This document shows positions 19,393 to 29,240 of a stretch of DNA of 64,000 nt, one piece after another. The notes beneath the pieces are model-generated. The model was not told the origin of the DNA and did not search any database. It saw only the letters and a list, made by a program, of their open reading frames with translations. Position 1 is the stretch's first letter, and the number at the start of each line of letters is the position of its first letter. The stretch is from an uncultured Shewanella sp. GTDB lineage: Bacteria; Pseudomonadota; Gammaproteobacteria; Enterobacterales; Shewanellaceae. Position numbers and translations under genes: made by a program. The stretch is taken from assembly GCF_947501665.1 (NCBI RefSeq), contig NZ_CANMWS010000012.1, positions 62,001-126,000 of the forward strand, given 5' to 3'.

Positions 19393-19432
19393 AAAAAAAC
19401 GGCTAGCAATCCATCATCGCTAGCCGTTTCGT
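19393..19432 (-). terminator. Rho-independent terminator after galU
   Basis: An 11-bp stem (AAACGGCTAGC at 19397-19407 with GCTAGCCGTTT at 19419-19429) and 11-base loop, followed on the minus strand by a run of seven T. It should end the long capsule transcript after galU and isolate the downstream rfbBADC operon. Confidence 0.88.
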
Positions 19433-19472
19433 TTTTAAAATCAATAAAATTCATTGTAAAAATTTTAAAGGA

Positions 19473-20357
19473 TTAAACAGATAATATATGATTAAGCTCA
19501 GTTTTGAACTGAGTCCCTAGCATTTCATCACGTAGACCATACTCAACAAAGGCTTTCATATAACCTAACTTATCACCGCAATCATGGGACTGACCAGACA
19601 TATGAAATGCTTCAACATTATCAATCTCAATCAACTTATCAATCGCATCCGTTAATTGAATTTCATCCCCCGCTCCTTTTGGGGTATTCGCTAGCAAAGA
19701 CCATATTTGATTTGATAATACATAACGGCCCACCACAGCCAAATTAGAAGGCGCAAATTGAATATCAGGTTTTTCAACCATGGCTTTGATCATGGCAGAA
19801 CCGCCCGCCTTTAAAGTGACATTATCGCAATCTGCAATGCCATATTTATTCACTTCACTCATAGGCACGGGCTCAACCATAATTTGACTAGATTGTGTGT
19901 TTTCAAAACGCGCAATCATAGCCGCTAAATTATCCTTTGATTGATCCGCAGTATATTCATCTAAGATCACATCAGGTAATACCACTGCAAAAGGATTATC
20001 ACCAATTAAGGGTTTAGCGCATAGAACTGCATGCCCTAATCCCTTAGCTTCACCTTGACGTACATGCATAATGGTCACATCACTTGGGCAAATAGACTGA
20101 ACTTCTTCCAATAATTGCCTTTTGACACGCTTCTCTAATGTCGACTCCAATTCATAGGAAGTATCAAAGTGATTCTCAATGGCATTTTTACTGGCATGAG
20201 TCACTAATACAATTTCTTTCACACCCGCACTCACACATTCATTGACTATATATTGAATAAGTGGTTTATCGACAAGGGGTAACATTTCTTTCGGAATAGC
20301 TTTCGTTGCAGGTAACATCCGAGTTCCTAAGCCTGCAACAGGAATAACAACTTTCAT
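19473..20357 (-). CDS. galU: UTP-glucose-1-phosphate uridylyltransferase
   Basis: Makes UDP-glucose from UTP and glucose-1-phosphate, feeding Ugd upstream in the same transcript. The 294-residue protein has the nucleotidyltransferase start [29 protein letters not shown], here only described in part, plus [10 protein letters not shown] and [19 protein letters not shown]. Length and motifs are normal for GalU. It is the last gene of the minus-strand polysaccharide locus before a strong terminator. Confidence 0.95.
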   Translation of the reverse strand: MKVVIPVAGLGTRMLPATKAIPKEMLPLVDKPLIQYIVNECVSAGVKEIVLVTHASKNAIENHFDTSYELESTLEKRVKRQLLEEVQSICPSDVTIMHVRQGEAKGLGHAVLCAKPLIGDNPFAVVLPDVILDEYTADQSKDNLAAMIARFENTQSSQIMVEPVPMSEVNKYGIADCDNVTLKAGGSAMIKAMVEKPDIQFAPSNLAVVGRYVLSNQIWSLLANTPKGAGDEIQLTDAIDKLIEIDNVEAFHMSGQSHDCGDKLGYMKAFVEYGLRDEMLGTQFKTELNHILSV

Positions 20358-20434
20358 TTATTTACTCTGTTTTTTTAAGTAATAATCTCAACATGATATG
20401 GTTCATTTGAGTACTATTTAGCGATGAATAAAAG

Positions 20435-21487
20435 TTAACGGCGGATAAAGGTCAATATTTTCCAAACATGCATGAGAGCATAATTGTACGTTAAAAATAA
20501 AACAATAAAGCCAACAAACATAATCCATTCAGGCACTAAATAAAGCTCACTAATACAGCCAATCATTGCTATTAACGATGCAAAGCTAGTTATAATAACT
20601 AAGGTTTGTTTGCGATTATAGCCCGCACGTTCAAAAATATGATGCAGATGCTCCCTATCGGGCTTAAAAGGCGATACGCCTTTTTTAATTCGGCGGTACA
20701 TAATCGCCGCCATGTCCATTAAAGGAATAGCAATTAAATACAAAGCAGTGACCGGACGAAATGCCTGAGTATGGGCACCTAGATTAGGCGTTGCACCAAT
20801 CACAAGTAACCAAACTACAGTCAAGCCGATTAACATACTGCCTGCATCACCCATAAAGATTTTAGTTAACGATTTACTTGGCCAGCCTAAATTAAAAATT
20901 AAATAAGCTAAAAGCGCTGCAATAAACAATAAAGGCACTAAATGCCAGCTACTCTCCACTCGCCAAAGCAAAAAGAGTAGAGATGAAAATGAGACTAAGC
21001 TCAACATCCCTGCCAGCCCATCAATTCCATCTACCATATTGAAAGCATTAATAGAACCAATTACGGCTAATATGGTGATCACGACCCCCAAATAGCCAAG
21101 CTCTAATTCAAAAAAACCCAACACAGAACCAAAACTATGTAAATAAAAGTCAGCGCCAAAAATCATCAATGATGCCACTAATATCTGTACTCCAATCCTA
21201 AGTTTGACTGATAAATCATACATATCATCAAACACACCTAAAATTAAAATCATAGCAATAGAGGATAAATATATTTTTAATGCATCGTTAGGCTCTATAA
21301 AAAAAAGAGCTGTGAAAAAAACACCAATAAATATTGAAATCCCCCCGATTAATGGAATAGAACCCACATGTTTCTTACGTACATTAGGCGTATCAACTAG
21401 CCCCGTTTTCACCGCAATGGGTTTCATCAATTTAATTGCAAAGAATGAAATCAAGAATGTTGACAATAGAGGAATAATATATTCCAT
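20435..21487 (-). CDS. wecA: Undecaprenyl-phosphate N-acetylhexosamine-1-phosphate transferase, WecA-like
   Basis: Integral membrane sugar-phosphate transferase (MraY/WecA family) of 350 residues with about ten or eleven hydrophobic segments. Diagnostic motifs: VFDDMYDLSVKLR in the first cytoplasmic loop, NAFNMVDGIDGLAG, KIFMGDAGSMLIG, and DREHLHHIFERAG, the HxHH-type nucleotide-sugar loop. It transfers sugar-1-phosphate, usually GlcNAc-1-P, to undecaprenyl phosphate and so would start repeat-unit assembly. No WbaP/WcaJ-type initiator is present in the locus, so this is the likely first enzyme. It lies between ugd and galU. Confidence 0.9.
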   Translation of the reverse strand: MEYIIPLLSTFLISFFAIKLMKPIAVKTGLVDTPNVRKKHVGSIPLIGGISIFIGVFFTALFFIEPNDALKIYLSSIAMILILGVFDDMYDLSVKLRIGVQILVASLMIFGADFYLHSFGSVLGFFELELGYLGVVITILAVIGSINAFNMVDGIDGLAGMLSLVSFSSLLFLLWRVESSWHLVPLLFIAALLAYLIFNLGWPSKSLTKIFMGDAGSMLIGLTVVWLLVIGATPNLGAHTQAFRPVTALYLIAIPLMDMAAIMYRRIKKGVSPFKPDREHLHHIFERAGYNRKQTLVIITSFASLIAMIGCISELYLVPEWIMFVGFIVLFLTYNYALMHVWKILTFIRR

Positions 21488-21556
21488 TGCTCGCCCCTAG
21501 AAAAATATTAATATTTTAAATTAAAATAATATAGTCTTATATGGATAAAATTGTAA

Positions 21557-22723
21557 TCAATCAGAACCAAATAAATCTCGCGTATAAACTTTATCACTCA
21601 CATTCTGTAACTCTTCCGCCATACGGTTAGATATAATTACATCACTCAACTTTTTAAACTCTTCGAGATCATGAATGACTTTCGAATGAAAAAACTCATC
21701 TTCTTCAAGCGTAGGCTCAAAAATGACAACTTCGGTTCCTTTGGCTTTGAGGCGCTTCATAATGCCTTGAATAGAAGACGATCTAAAGTTATCTGAGCCT
21801 GACTTCATGACTAGACGATAAACCCCAACAACTTTTGGATGCTTTTTTAAAATGGAATCTGCGACAAAATCTTTACGTGTAGTATTAGCATCTACAATGG
21901 CTGCTATAATATTATTCGGCACATCAGCATAATTGGCTAATAGTTGTTTAGTATCCTTTGGTAAGCAGTAGCCGCCATAACCAAATGAAGGATTATTATA
22001 ATGCTGACCAATTCTAGGGTCTAACCCCACTCCCTCAATAATTTGCTGACTATTAAGCCTGTGCGATTCAGCATAAGAATCTAACTCATTAAAGTAAGCC
22101 ACTCGCATGGCTAAATAGGTATTAGAAAATAATTTAACAGCTTCAGCTTCTGTTGAATCAGTAAAAAGAACTTGAATATTCTCTTTAACAGCACCTTCAA
22201 CTAATAAATCAGCAAAAATCTTAGCACGCTCTGATCGTTCACCCACAACAATTCGCGAAGGATGAAGGTTATCATATAATGCTCGACCTTCTCTTAAAAA
22301 TTCAGGTGAAAACATAATATTCTCACACTGAAGAGATTCTTTAATTTTTGCGGTAAAACCCACTGGCACGGTCGATTTAATTACCATCATGGCTTTTGGA
22401 TTAATCGACATGACATCTTTAATAACCGATTCAACTGATGAAGTATTAAAATAATTCGATTTAACATCATAATCAGTTGGTGTTGCAATAATCACAAAGT
22501 CAGCATTTTTATAAGCCAACTCTTTATCTAGAGTAGCCCTTAATTTCAGTTGTTTTGTCTTTAAAAAATCTTCTATTTCAACGTCACTAATAGGTGATAT
22601 TCTATCATTCAATAAATCAACTTTTTCAGCAATCACATCGACTGTAATCACTTCATTATTTTGGGCTAACAAAACCGCATTTGATAAGCCAACGTACCCT
22701 GTCCCTGCAATAGCAATTTTCAT
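21557..22723 (-). CDS. ugd: UDP-glucose 6-dehydrogenase
   Basis: Oxidises UDP-glucose twice with NAD to UDP-glucuronate. At 388 residues it is the same size as the enterobacterial short Ugd. The N-terminal Rossmann motif is [16 protein letters not shown]; the catalytic cysteine is in [15 protein letters not shown]; the central helix with [15 protein letters not shown] is typical. The downstream epimerase gene product would convert its product to UDP-galacturonate, so the polymer probably contains uronic acid. Followed by wecA after about 70 bp. Confidence 0.95.
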   Translation of the reverse strand: MKIAIAGTGYVGLSNAVLLAQNNEVITVDVIAEKVDLLNDRISPISDVEIEDFLKTKQLKLRATLDKELAYKNADFVIIATPTDYDVKSNYFNTSSVESVIKDVMSINPKAMMVIKSTVPVGFTAKIKESLQCENIMFSPEFLREGRALYDNLHPSRIVVGERSERAKIFADLLVEGAVKENIQVLFTDSTEAEAVKLFSNTYLAMRVAYFNELDSYAESHRLNSQQIIEGVGLDPRIGQHYNNPSFGYGGYCLPKDTKQLLANYADVPNNIIAAIVDANTTRKDFVADSILKKHPKVVGVYRLVMKSGSDNFRSSSIQGIMKRLKAKGTEVVIFEPTLEEDEFFHSKVIHDLEEFKKLSDVIISNRMAEELQNVSDKVYTRDLFGSD

Positions 22724-22738
22724 TCTTATTTTTCCAAT

Positions 22739-23854
22739 TTAGGCTAAACATGCATCAACAGCATTAATATATTTATTAATGACAATATTTTCATCAAATT
22801 CATTTTTTATTTTCAAGCGACTTTTAATGCCCATATCGATACGTTCGTTATGAGTTAGTTTAATTATTTTATCTAATTGTACAATTAGACTACTAGTCGA
22901 CTTTATTTCACATAAATATCCATTAATATCATGATCAACAGTTTCCCGGCAACCAACATTATCAGTAGTCACGATAGGCTTTCCCATAGCTCCTGCTTCT
23001 AAAAGTGACTTAGGCACCCCTTCCCTATAAAAAGACGGTAATACCATACAATCGGACTTAGCTATCTCAGCTTCCACAGTATCAGATGCCCCTAAATAAT
23101 TAACGATACCTTCAGCCACCCAACTTTCCATTTCAACTTGACTCACCGATGATGGATTATCTACATCAAGAAAACCTAATAAATAAAACTCGATTTTGTC
23201 TCCATAACATTTTTTTAATTCACGAGCAGCTTCAATATAATGACCTATACCTTTGTCGTATAGCATTCTCGCTATTAATAAAAAACGAACGACGCCATCA
23301 TCTTTTGCTGGAGATACAATAAAACGCTTAAGATCGACACCGGATCCAGGTAAACGCTCTGTTACCGAAAGAGTAGTTAATTTATGTTTTATAAATAGAG
23401 TCCTATCATCTTCATTTTGAAAAAATATTTTATCTGCTTTACGTTGGCTAAATTTATAAAGTACTCTTGCCACTTTTGCAGTAATATTCTCATTAATAAA
23501 TAAGACACCTAATCCAGCAATATTATTTATTACTTTCAGTCCATTTAATTTAGCAGCCATAGTACTGTATATATTATTTTTTGGTGTAAAATTTAGCACT
23601 ATATCATATTGGCCACTACGGTATATTCTAAAAAAATCTATATAAGTTTTAATATCTTTTAGAGGATTAGTTCCACCTTGGTCAATATCAATATCAATAT
23701 GTTGAGCTCCTAATTCTTCCAACATTGATGAATAACTATCTTTTGGAGAAATAGCAGTTACTTTATGCCCTTTATCAATTAAAGATAAAATGGTATTCTT
23801 TCTAAAATTATATAAATACCAACTGGTATTTGCAGAAATCACAATATTGGCCAT
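22739..23854 (-). CDS. Family 4 glycosyltransferase
   Basis: A 371-residue GT-B retaining glycosyltransferase, resembling the CapM/PglA/WbpH group (often HexNAc or uronate transfer). The N-terminal domain starts with ISANTSWYLYNFRKNTI, and the C-terminal donor-binding domain has RMLYDKGIGHYIEAA and the E-x7-E element REGVPKSLLEAGAMGKP. It acts at the cytoplasmic face on the lipid-linked repeat unit. Donor and acceptor cannot be read from the sequence. The neighbours are ugd and the UDP-glucuronate epimerase, which suggests, but does not prove, a uronic-acid donor. Confidence 0.85.
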   Translation of the reverse strand: MANIVISANTSWYLYNFRKNTILSLIDKGHKVTAISPKDSYSSMLEELGAQHIDIDIDQGGTNPLKDIKTYIDFFRIYRSGQYDIVLNFTPKNNIYSTMAAKLNGLKVINNIAGLGVLFINENITAKVARVLYKFSQRKADKIFFQNEDDRTLFIKHKLTTLSVTERLPGSGVDLKRFIVSPAKDDGVVRFLLIARMLYDKGIGHYIEAARELKKCYGDKIEFYLLGFLDVDNPSSVSQVEMESWVAEGIVNYLGASDTVEAEIAKSDCMVLPSFYREGVPKSLLEAGAMGKPIVTTDNVGCRETVDHDINGYLCEIKSTSSLIVQLDKIIKLTHNERIDMGIKSRLKIKNEFDENIVINKYINAVDACLA

Positions 23855-23857
23855 AAT

Positions 23858-24862
23858 TTACTTACTATAGAATTCTTTATACCAACGAACGAAATTAGTG
23901 ACACCCTCTTTTAATCCCACTTTAGGTTTATAACCAATAACATCAAATAAGTCTTGAGTATCGGCATAAGTTTGATAAACATCACCTGGCTGCATTCCAC
24001 GAAAATTTTTCTTAGCTTCAATACCTAATTCTGACTCAATGGCTTTAACAAAGTCCAATAAGTTGATAGGGCTACCATGTCCTATATTATAAATACTATA
24101 AGGCGCAGAGCTAGAAGCTGGACTTCCTTGCTCCACACTCCATTCAGTATTGCTTGTGGGAATAACATCAGCGATACGGATAACCCCCTCTACAATATCA
24201 TCAATATAAGTAAAATCACGCCACATATCTCCGTTATTATTGATATCGATAGTTTTACCTTCTAATATTTTTTTAGTAAAAATAAAAGGTGCCATATCAG
24301 GTCGGCCCCAAGGGCCATAAACAGTAAAAAATCGTAATCCTGTAGTGGGTGTATCATAAAGATGGGAGTATGAATGAGCCATTAATTCATTGGACTTTTT
24401 TGTTGCTGCGTAAAGAGAAACAGGATGGTCAACGCTATCAGAAGTCGCAAAAGGGATTTTACTGTTTAAGCCATACACAGAACTAGAAGATGCATATATT
24501 AAGTGTTGTATTTTATTATGACGACAAGCCTCAAGAATATTTAAATGACCAATAAGATTTGAATCTGCATAAGCCATCGGATTTTCAATAGAATAACGCA
24601 CTCCAGCCTGAGCACCTAAATGAATAACACGGTCAAATTTATTCTCTTTAAATAAATTATCTAAAGATTTTTTATTCGATAAATCCATTTCAATAAATTT
24701 AAAATTTTCAGTTGCAATTCTTTTTAATCGAGCATACTTTAAATTAATATCGTAATAATGATTATTATTGTCAATACCAACAATTTTATGCCCTTTGGCA
24801 CTTAAAGCCTCGATAACCCGACTACCTATGAACCCTGAAGCACCTGTAACTAAATATTTCAT
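23858..24862 (-). CDS. UDP-glucuronate 4-epimerase (GAE type)
   Basis: A 334-residue extended SDR that probably interconverts UDP-glucuronate and UDP-galacturonate. The Rossmann motif is TGASGFIGSRVIEAL, the acidic cofactor-discriminating residue lies in GIDNNNHYYD, and the catalytic motif is YAATK. The NNHYYD-x-LK-x-ARL segment, GAQAGVRYSIENP and YGPWGRPDMAPF are hallmarks of the GAE/WbnF branch rather than GalE. It stands two genes from ugd, whose product is its expected substrate. Confidence 0.9.
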   Translation of the reverse strand: MKYLVTGASGFIGSRVIEALSAKGHKIVGIDNNNHYYDINLKYARLKRIATENFKFIEMDLSNKKSLDNLFKENKFDRVIHLGAQAGVRYSIENPMAYADSNLIGHLNILEACRHNKIQHLIYASSSSVYGLNSKIPFATSDSVDHPVSLYAATKKSNELMAHSYSHLYDTPTTGLRFFTVYGPWGRPDMAPFIFTKKILEGKTIDINNNGDMWRDFTYIDDIVEGVIRIADVIPTSNTEWSVEQGSPASSSAPYSIYNIGHGSPINLLDFVKAIESELGIEAKKNFRGMQPGDVYQTYADTQDLFDVIGYKPKVGLKEGVTNFVRWYKEFYSK

Positions 24863-24871
24863 AAAAACCCT

Positions 24872-25738
24872 TTAATAACTTTGTATCCAAGGTTGACCAA
24901 AAAGCAAATCATATTTTTTATCTGGAAACTTTTCAAACCCAGCCCCTGGATAGACGGTCAACTCACCAAATGTAATCATTTTATTATAATAATACAAATC
25001 TACTCTAATAAAGTCGAAATAAGCACCTAATTCTTCAGAAATTCTAATCATCTCATTTAAAAATAATGGTTTTTCTGGAGCTGGACTTTTCCGCTTATAA
25101 GAATATTCAAACCCTAATTCATTCCATTCATAATCGAACATATTTCTAGAGTGATTAGTAAACCTATCTGAATCTAATTGAATAAAGTGTACTTTCCCAT
25201 GATAAACAAAAAACTTATAATCATCAGGAGCCTCACCTTCAAAATCTAAAAACTCTTCAACAAATATTTTTCTAGGAATGTCTTGATATGCCCATTCACC
25301 AAGCGATAAAGACTGATCATGTTTAAGCCATGATTTAGCGAGTCTTTTCATACGATTTTTACTTAAATGTTTAGAACCCCGAATTATTTCTATTGTTTGG
25401 CTCGTATGGTTAGCTTTAAAAACATAATCACTAGGCAACTTTGATAAATCTAAATCATCTATAAATGATGGTGAATCTCCAACATATAATGTTTTTGGTA
25501 TATATAATTGGCTAGATACTGAAGATGCAAACTCTTTAGATTTCAATTTATCTGCCGCAATAGATAAAAGTTTATTTCTATCTTTAATTTTTCTTAATTG
25601 TAATTTTTCATTAAAAGTCTTAGGTGATTTTAAATTTAAAAAAGCATTAAACCGTCTAAAATATAATAAATTCAACTTTATTATATCAGGTAACAAACCA
25701 ACTGCTTTGGAAAAAAGCCTATATTGTAAACTAGCCAC
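24872..25738 (-). CDS. TupA-like ATP-grasp protein (first copy)
   Basis: A 288-residue protein matching the TupA-like ATP-grasp family, named after TupA of Bacillus teichuronopeptide synthesis. Recognisable parts: the entry motif SPKTFNEKLQLRK, the nucleotide-binding strand YVFKANHTSQT, the central ATP-grasp core DYKFFVYHGKVHFIQLD, and the metal/ATP-binding end FIRVDLYYY...FGELTVYPGAGF. ATP-grasp ligases form amide or peptide bonds through acyl phosphates; in this context the likely acceptor is a uronic-acid carboxyl. No membrane segment or signal peptide, so it is cytoplasmic. It is immediately next to a CapA-family gene. A second copy with the same partner lies at 31582-32448. The substrate is not known. 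Confidence 0.8.
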   Translation of the reverse strand: MASLQYRLFSKAVGLLPDIIKLNLLYFRRFNAFLNLKSPKTFNEKLQLRKIKDRNKLLSIAADKLKSKEFASSVSSQLYIPKTLYVGDSPSFIDDLDLSKLPSDYVFKANHTSQTIEIIRGSKHLSKNRMKRLAKSWLKHDQSLSLGEWAYQDIPRKIFVEEFLDFEGEAPDDYKFFVYHGKVHFIQLDSDRFTNHSRNMFDYEWNELGFEYSYKRKSPAPEKPLFLNEMIRISEELGAYFDFIRVDLYYYNKMITFGELTVYPGAGFEKFPDKKYDLLFGQPWIQSY

Positions 25739-25813
25739 AATATCCCCTCAGATATATAGTTTTGATATATAAAAACTGAAAAACAATCCCGCTTAATACA
25801 TCATAAGCTAAAT

Positions 25814-26929
25814 TTAATGTTTTCTTTTTTGTTCATTATGAATAGTCTTCATTAACGGCTTATAAAACAATCGACTGTAACGATTTTTATTTAAATATGA
25901 TTCTAATATTCTAAAGAAAGTTGAAAGCCTAAATCTAGATATAAACCACTTGAAGTCGCGTGATGAATTTCGTTTCTTAATCACGCCTTCAATCTGCCTA
26001 GTTCTTTCTTCTGAATAACAATTCATATCAAAAGATAACATATTGCTATATTCACTCATTTTCCCTGAGTCAACCACTTTTAATTCGTTATCACCAATAA
26101 AAAAGTCAATTGTTTTATGTTCTACAATTTCTCCACCTTGAATATCAAGGATACAAATTGCTGATTCCTTATTATTAACACTTTGCTTAACTAATGGGTT
26201 CTCCGTCCTTTCATCATAAATATCATCAAAACAGAAGTTCCCTAAACTATAAGCGATAATACTGTTATTAATTTTTTCTATTCCTTGGAGGACATGAGGA
26301 TGATGACCAAAATAAAAGTAATCATCAATAGTTGAAAGGTATCTCGCAAAATCAATATCATCGCGGCTTGGTATATTTATATGCTCAAATCCTGAGTGAA
26401 TACTCATCACATTGAAATAACCTGCATCTTTAATTTTAGAAAAATTATTAATAACATCATGAAAAGAAAGATGATTAATACTAGGTTTTGATCCGGATTC
26501 ATCATATCCGATTGGATTCGTATTTAGAGAGCAGTAACCGTGAAATGCAATATTTTCCCCACTAGGATGGTTAAGATAATGTATTTTATCTTCACATCCA
26601 AACCAGTCAATTCCAGATTTGTCTAAAATATTTGTAGTAGATTTATAACCCTCTTCTCCAAAATCAAATATATGATTATTTGATAAATTAACTGCATTTA
26701 TACCCAAATATTCTAATATTTTAATATTATCTGGATGACCCGATATATAAGCTGATTTAGAGCCTAATTTTACACCATTTTCTACTAATGGTGTTTCAAG
26801 ATTCCCCACAACATAATCACAACCATCCATCGCTTTTTTTACTTCTTGGAAGCTTTCTAAGGCTTTAGGATTTTGATGTATACAAAACCGACCAAAGAAT
26901 GCGATATCACCAATAAATGCTATTTTCAA
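25814..26929 (-). CDS. CapA/PgsA-family protein (first copy)
   Basis: A 371-residue member of the CapA (poly-gamma-glutamate capsule) family, which has a metallophosphatase-like fold. Motifs in order: FIGDIAFFGRF, GNLETPLVENG, NLSNNHIFDFGEEGY, MSIHSGFEHINIP, GHHPHVLQGIEKINN and YSLGNFCFDD. The metal-ligand pattern (D, N, H, HH, GNF) is intact. Unlike Bacillus CapA/PgsA, there is no obvious N-terminal membrane anchor, so it may act in the cytoplasm. It is paired with a TupA-like ligase, and the pairing recurs elsewhere in this locus. A role in adding or polymerising amino-acid substituents is inference. Confidence 0.82.
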   Translation of the reverse strand: MKIAFIGDIAFFGRFCIHQNPKALESFQEVKKAMDGCDYVVGNLETPLVENGVKLGSKSAYISGHPDNIKILEYLGINAVNLSNNHIFDFGEEGYKSTTNILDKSGIDWFGCEDKIHYLNHPSGENIAFHGYCSLNTNPIGYDESGSKPSINHLSFHDVINNFSKIKDAGYFNVMSIHSGFEHINIPSRDDIDFARYLSTIDDYFYFGHHPHVLQGIEKINNSIIAYSLGNFCFDDIYDERTENPLVKQSVNNKESAICILDIQGGEIVEHKTIDFFIGDNELKVVDSGKMSEYSNMLSFDMNCYSEERTRQIEGVIKKRNSSRDFKWFISRFRLSTFFRILESYLNKNRYSRLFYKPLMKTIHNEQKRKH

Positions 26930-26936
26930 TGAACAC

Positions 26937-27995
26937 CTAACCTGTTTGTCTATATAATTTGTTAACTCTTAGTTTCATACTAATTTCATATAATTTTTCT
27001 AGCACTAAACAGCATGGTACTGTTAATAAAATCAAGTTTAAAAATACTAAAAATGAATATTTAGGTGCAAACACTATACTTTGAAAATAATAATAGCAAA
27101 AAAAACTGTGCGTTAACCACATGAAAAGAGTTTTTTTCCCTAACCATTCTAATGAAAAACTCACCCCGTTACTCATCTCATTAAAAGCCATACAAAGAGC
27201 AAGGCATATAACAGGAGTAAAAAATATTAGCGCATATACTTTCAGATATAAATATGAAATCAATATCAATGGTAATAGTATCACAATAAGAACAAACGAG
27301 TATTTTTTAAGTCTAAAGATTATCGTATTAAGTTTTAGATATGATATAACATTATAATAAAACAATCCTGAAATAAATGATACTTGCCACAATAAAAAAT
27401 TATTTAGTAGCACTCCAATATCGAATGAGAGCATATGTAATAAGAAATAAACATTTAAAAAAGAGAAAGATAACACTATTGATTTTAAACACCCTATCCT
27501 AATATAAAATGGCGTAAATATTACACATAAAAAATATACACCAGAAAACCACCACTCACCATTATAACTGCTTTCTATCATTAGCAGATTTTCAAAGAAA
27601 GTTTTTATTTCAAAACCAACCCCGTTAACATTGCCAAAATACAAAAAACCAAAAGGAATAAAAATTAAGAATACAATAATGTAAGCTCGGTAGAAACCTA
27701 GAGCTTTATCAAGATAGTATCTAAGCTTTCTTTCTCTAGAAAATGAAAAACCAACTCCTGACAAAAATAAAAACATTGAAACACATATTTTACCAAAAAT
27801 AGCAATATAATATTCAAAATCAATATTATTTGAAATTGCTATAAAATAGTTAGGTTCAACTATTCTTTCAGGAAAGGCGAACAAATGATGGAAATACATC
27901 AGAATAATCGCAATACCTTTCAAGATATTTCCATTTCTTTTTGAAAAAATATTTATAGCAAAATTATTGACATAAGTACTGTCTTTAAAATTCAT
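26937..27995 (-). CDS. Acyltransferase 3 family membrane protein
   Basis: A 352-residue polytopic membrane protein with about ten hydrophobic segments. Its start, NGNILKGIAIILMYFHHLFA, carries the paired histidine typical of OafA-like acyltransferase-3 enzymes, and RERKLRYYLDKALGFYRAY is the expected first cytoplasmic loop. It probably O-acetylates the polysaccharide, using cytoplasmic acetyl-CoA and a periplasmic acceptor. It is embedded in the biosynthetic locus between CapA-like and glycosyltransferase genes, with 7 bp to the next coding region. The acyl group and position are unknown. Confidence 0.8.
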   Translation of the reverse strand: MNFKDSTYVNNFAINIFSKRNGNILKGIAIILMYFHHLFAFPERIVEPNYFIAISNNIDFEYYIAIFGKICVSMFLFLSGVGFSFSRERKLRYYLDKALGFYRAYIIVFLIFIPFGFLYFGNVNGVGFEIKTFFENLLMIESSYNGEWWFSGVYFLCVIFTPFYIRIGCLKSIVLSFSFLNVYFLLHMLSFDIGVLLNNFLLWQVSFISGLFYYNVISYLKLNTIIFRLKKYSFVLIVILLPLILISYLYLKVYALIFFTPVICLALCMAFNEMSNGVSFSLEWLGKKTLFMWLTHSFFCYYYFQSIVFAPKYSFLVFLNLILLTVPCCLVLEKLYEISMKLRVNKLYRQTG

Positions 27996-28007
27996 ATTCA
28001 GGCCAAG

Positions 28008-29240
28008 TTAAAATATATTTGCAATGTTATATTTAGATGATTGATATACAAGATTATCTCTTACATAATCAGTATTGTTTTTAAACTTTAAACCTAACTG
28101 AATTTTATTTTCTAAGCAATAATCAATTTTCTCTGCTAAGTCATTGATATCTGAGGGAGTGAAGTTTATTGAAAGATTTTGGTCAATATTTAGTTCTTTA
28201 ACAGCATCAAAGCTACCATTAATTACAATTTTATTGGATACAAGAGAATCAATATATTTCAAATGAATAATCATATTTGAATACAAATTGTATCTGTCCG
28301 GACAAACTATTACATCAGCAAGTTCTTGATAAGTTATAAGTTCACTATAATCAACTTTAGGAATATGAATTATACTATCAGACAAACCATTTTCATTTAT
28401 ATATATTTTGACTTTATCAAGATCATCTCCACCACCAATCAAGAGTAATTTTAAGTTATCTCTCTTCAATTTAATTTTGTGATAAGCCTGTACAAGATCC
28501 ATGACTCCACCGAGTTCTTTAAAAGAGCCTGCAAAAAAAATAACATCATGATCAGTAGTTATCCTTAACCTATTTCTAATCCTATTAAGTTGTACCCTAT
28601 CAACCTTAATATTAACCTTATCTTCTGATACTAGGTAAGGTATTACCATACTATTTACTGTCTTGAGTTTTTTTATTTTATGTTCCATAAAACTTTTCAT
28701 AGCGAAGCTAGCATAAATGACACCATCGCAAAAAGAGAATACTTTTTGGTCTAAAAGACTCGCAGAACAATACCTTACATAATTATAAATTCTTTTATTT
28801 TTCTTAGTTTTAAACTCATTAGGAACTAAGCCATGAATATCACAGATATACCCACCAATAAGATTATTCTTTTTCATATAATAACCTAACGATAAATCTA
28901 GGTATTCACAACAAATTAACACCTGATTATCTAAGGAAAATTCACTAGAAAAAGCCTTAAGTTTATTCAGGGTTTTAGTAAAAAAGATATTTACAATTGA
29001 AATTGGTAAGAATGAAAGAAGCAATTGAAAAAATCTCTTTTCTTTCTTTGAGAATTCAAGATCCATGTATTCAATATTTAATCCTGATAATTTATTTCTA
29101 GTAAGAAATTCTGTATCTAAATTATTGCTGAATAGTCTATGTTGCTCGTCGTTGTAATCAAGAGTACTAAGAAGACCCAATATTCGAATCATTCCTCCAC
29201 CATGGAATGAAAAATCCCTCATAGTAAAAAAACTAATCAT
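28008..29240 (-). CDS. Putative GT-B glycosyltransferase
   Basis: A 410-residue protein with a GT-B-like arrangement. The second half shows VIFFAGSFKELGGVMDLVQAY, KLLLIGGGDDLDKVK, and a weak donor-binding region CPDRYNLYSNMIIHLKYIDSLVSNK. The usual E-x7-E pair is not clear, so it is a divergent GT4-like enzyme. Overlaps the preceding glycosyltransferase by 4 bp (ATGA), implying translational coupling. Very AT-rich. It probably adds one sugar of the repeat unit. Confidence 0.7.
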   Translation of the reverse strand: MISFFTMRDFSFHGGGMIRILGLLSTLDYNDEQHRLFSNNLDTEFLTRNKLSGLNIEYMDLEFSKKEKRFFQLLLSFLPISIVNIFFTKTLNKLKAFSSEFSLDNQVLICCEYLDLSLGYYMKKNNLIGGYICDIHGLVPNEFKTKKNKRIYNYVRYCSASLLDQKVFSFCDGVIYASFAMKSFMEHKIKKLKTVNSMVIPYLVSEDKVNIKVDRVQLNRIRNRLRITTDHDVIFFAGSFKELGGVMDLVQAYHKIKLKRDNLKLLLIGGGDDLDKVKIYINENGLSDSIIHIPKVDYSELITYQELADVIVCPDRYNLYSNMIIHLKYIDSLVSNKIVINGSFDAVKELNIDQNLSINFTPSDINDLAEKIDYCLENKIQLGLKFKNNTDYVRDNLVYQSSKYNIANIF

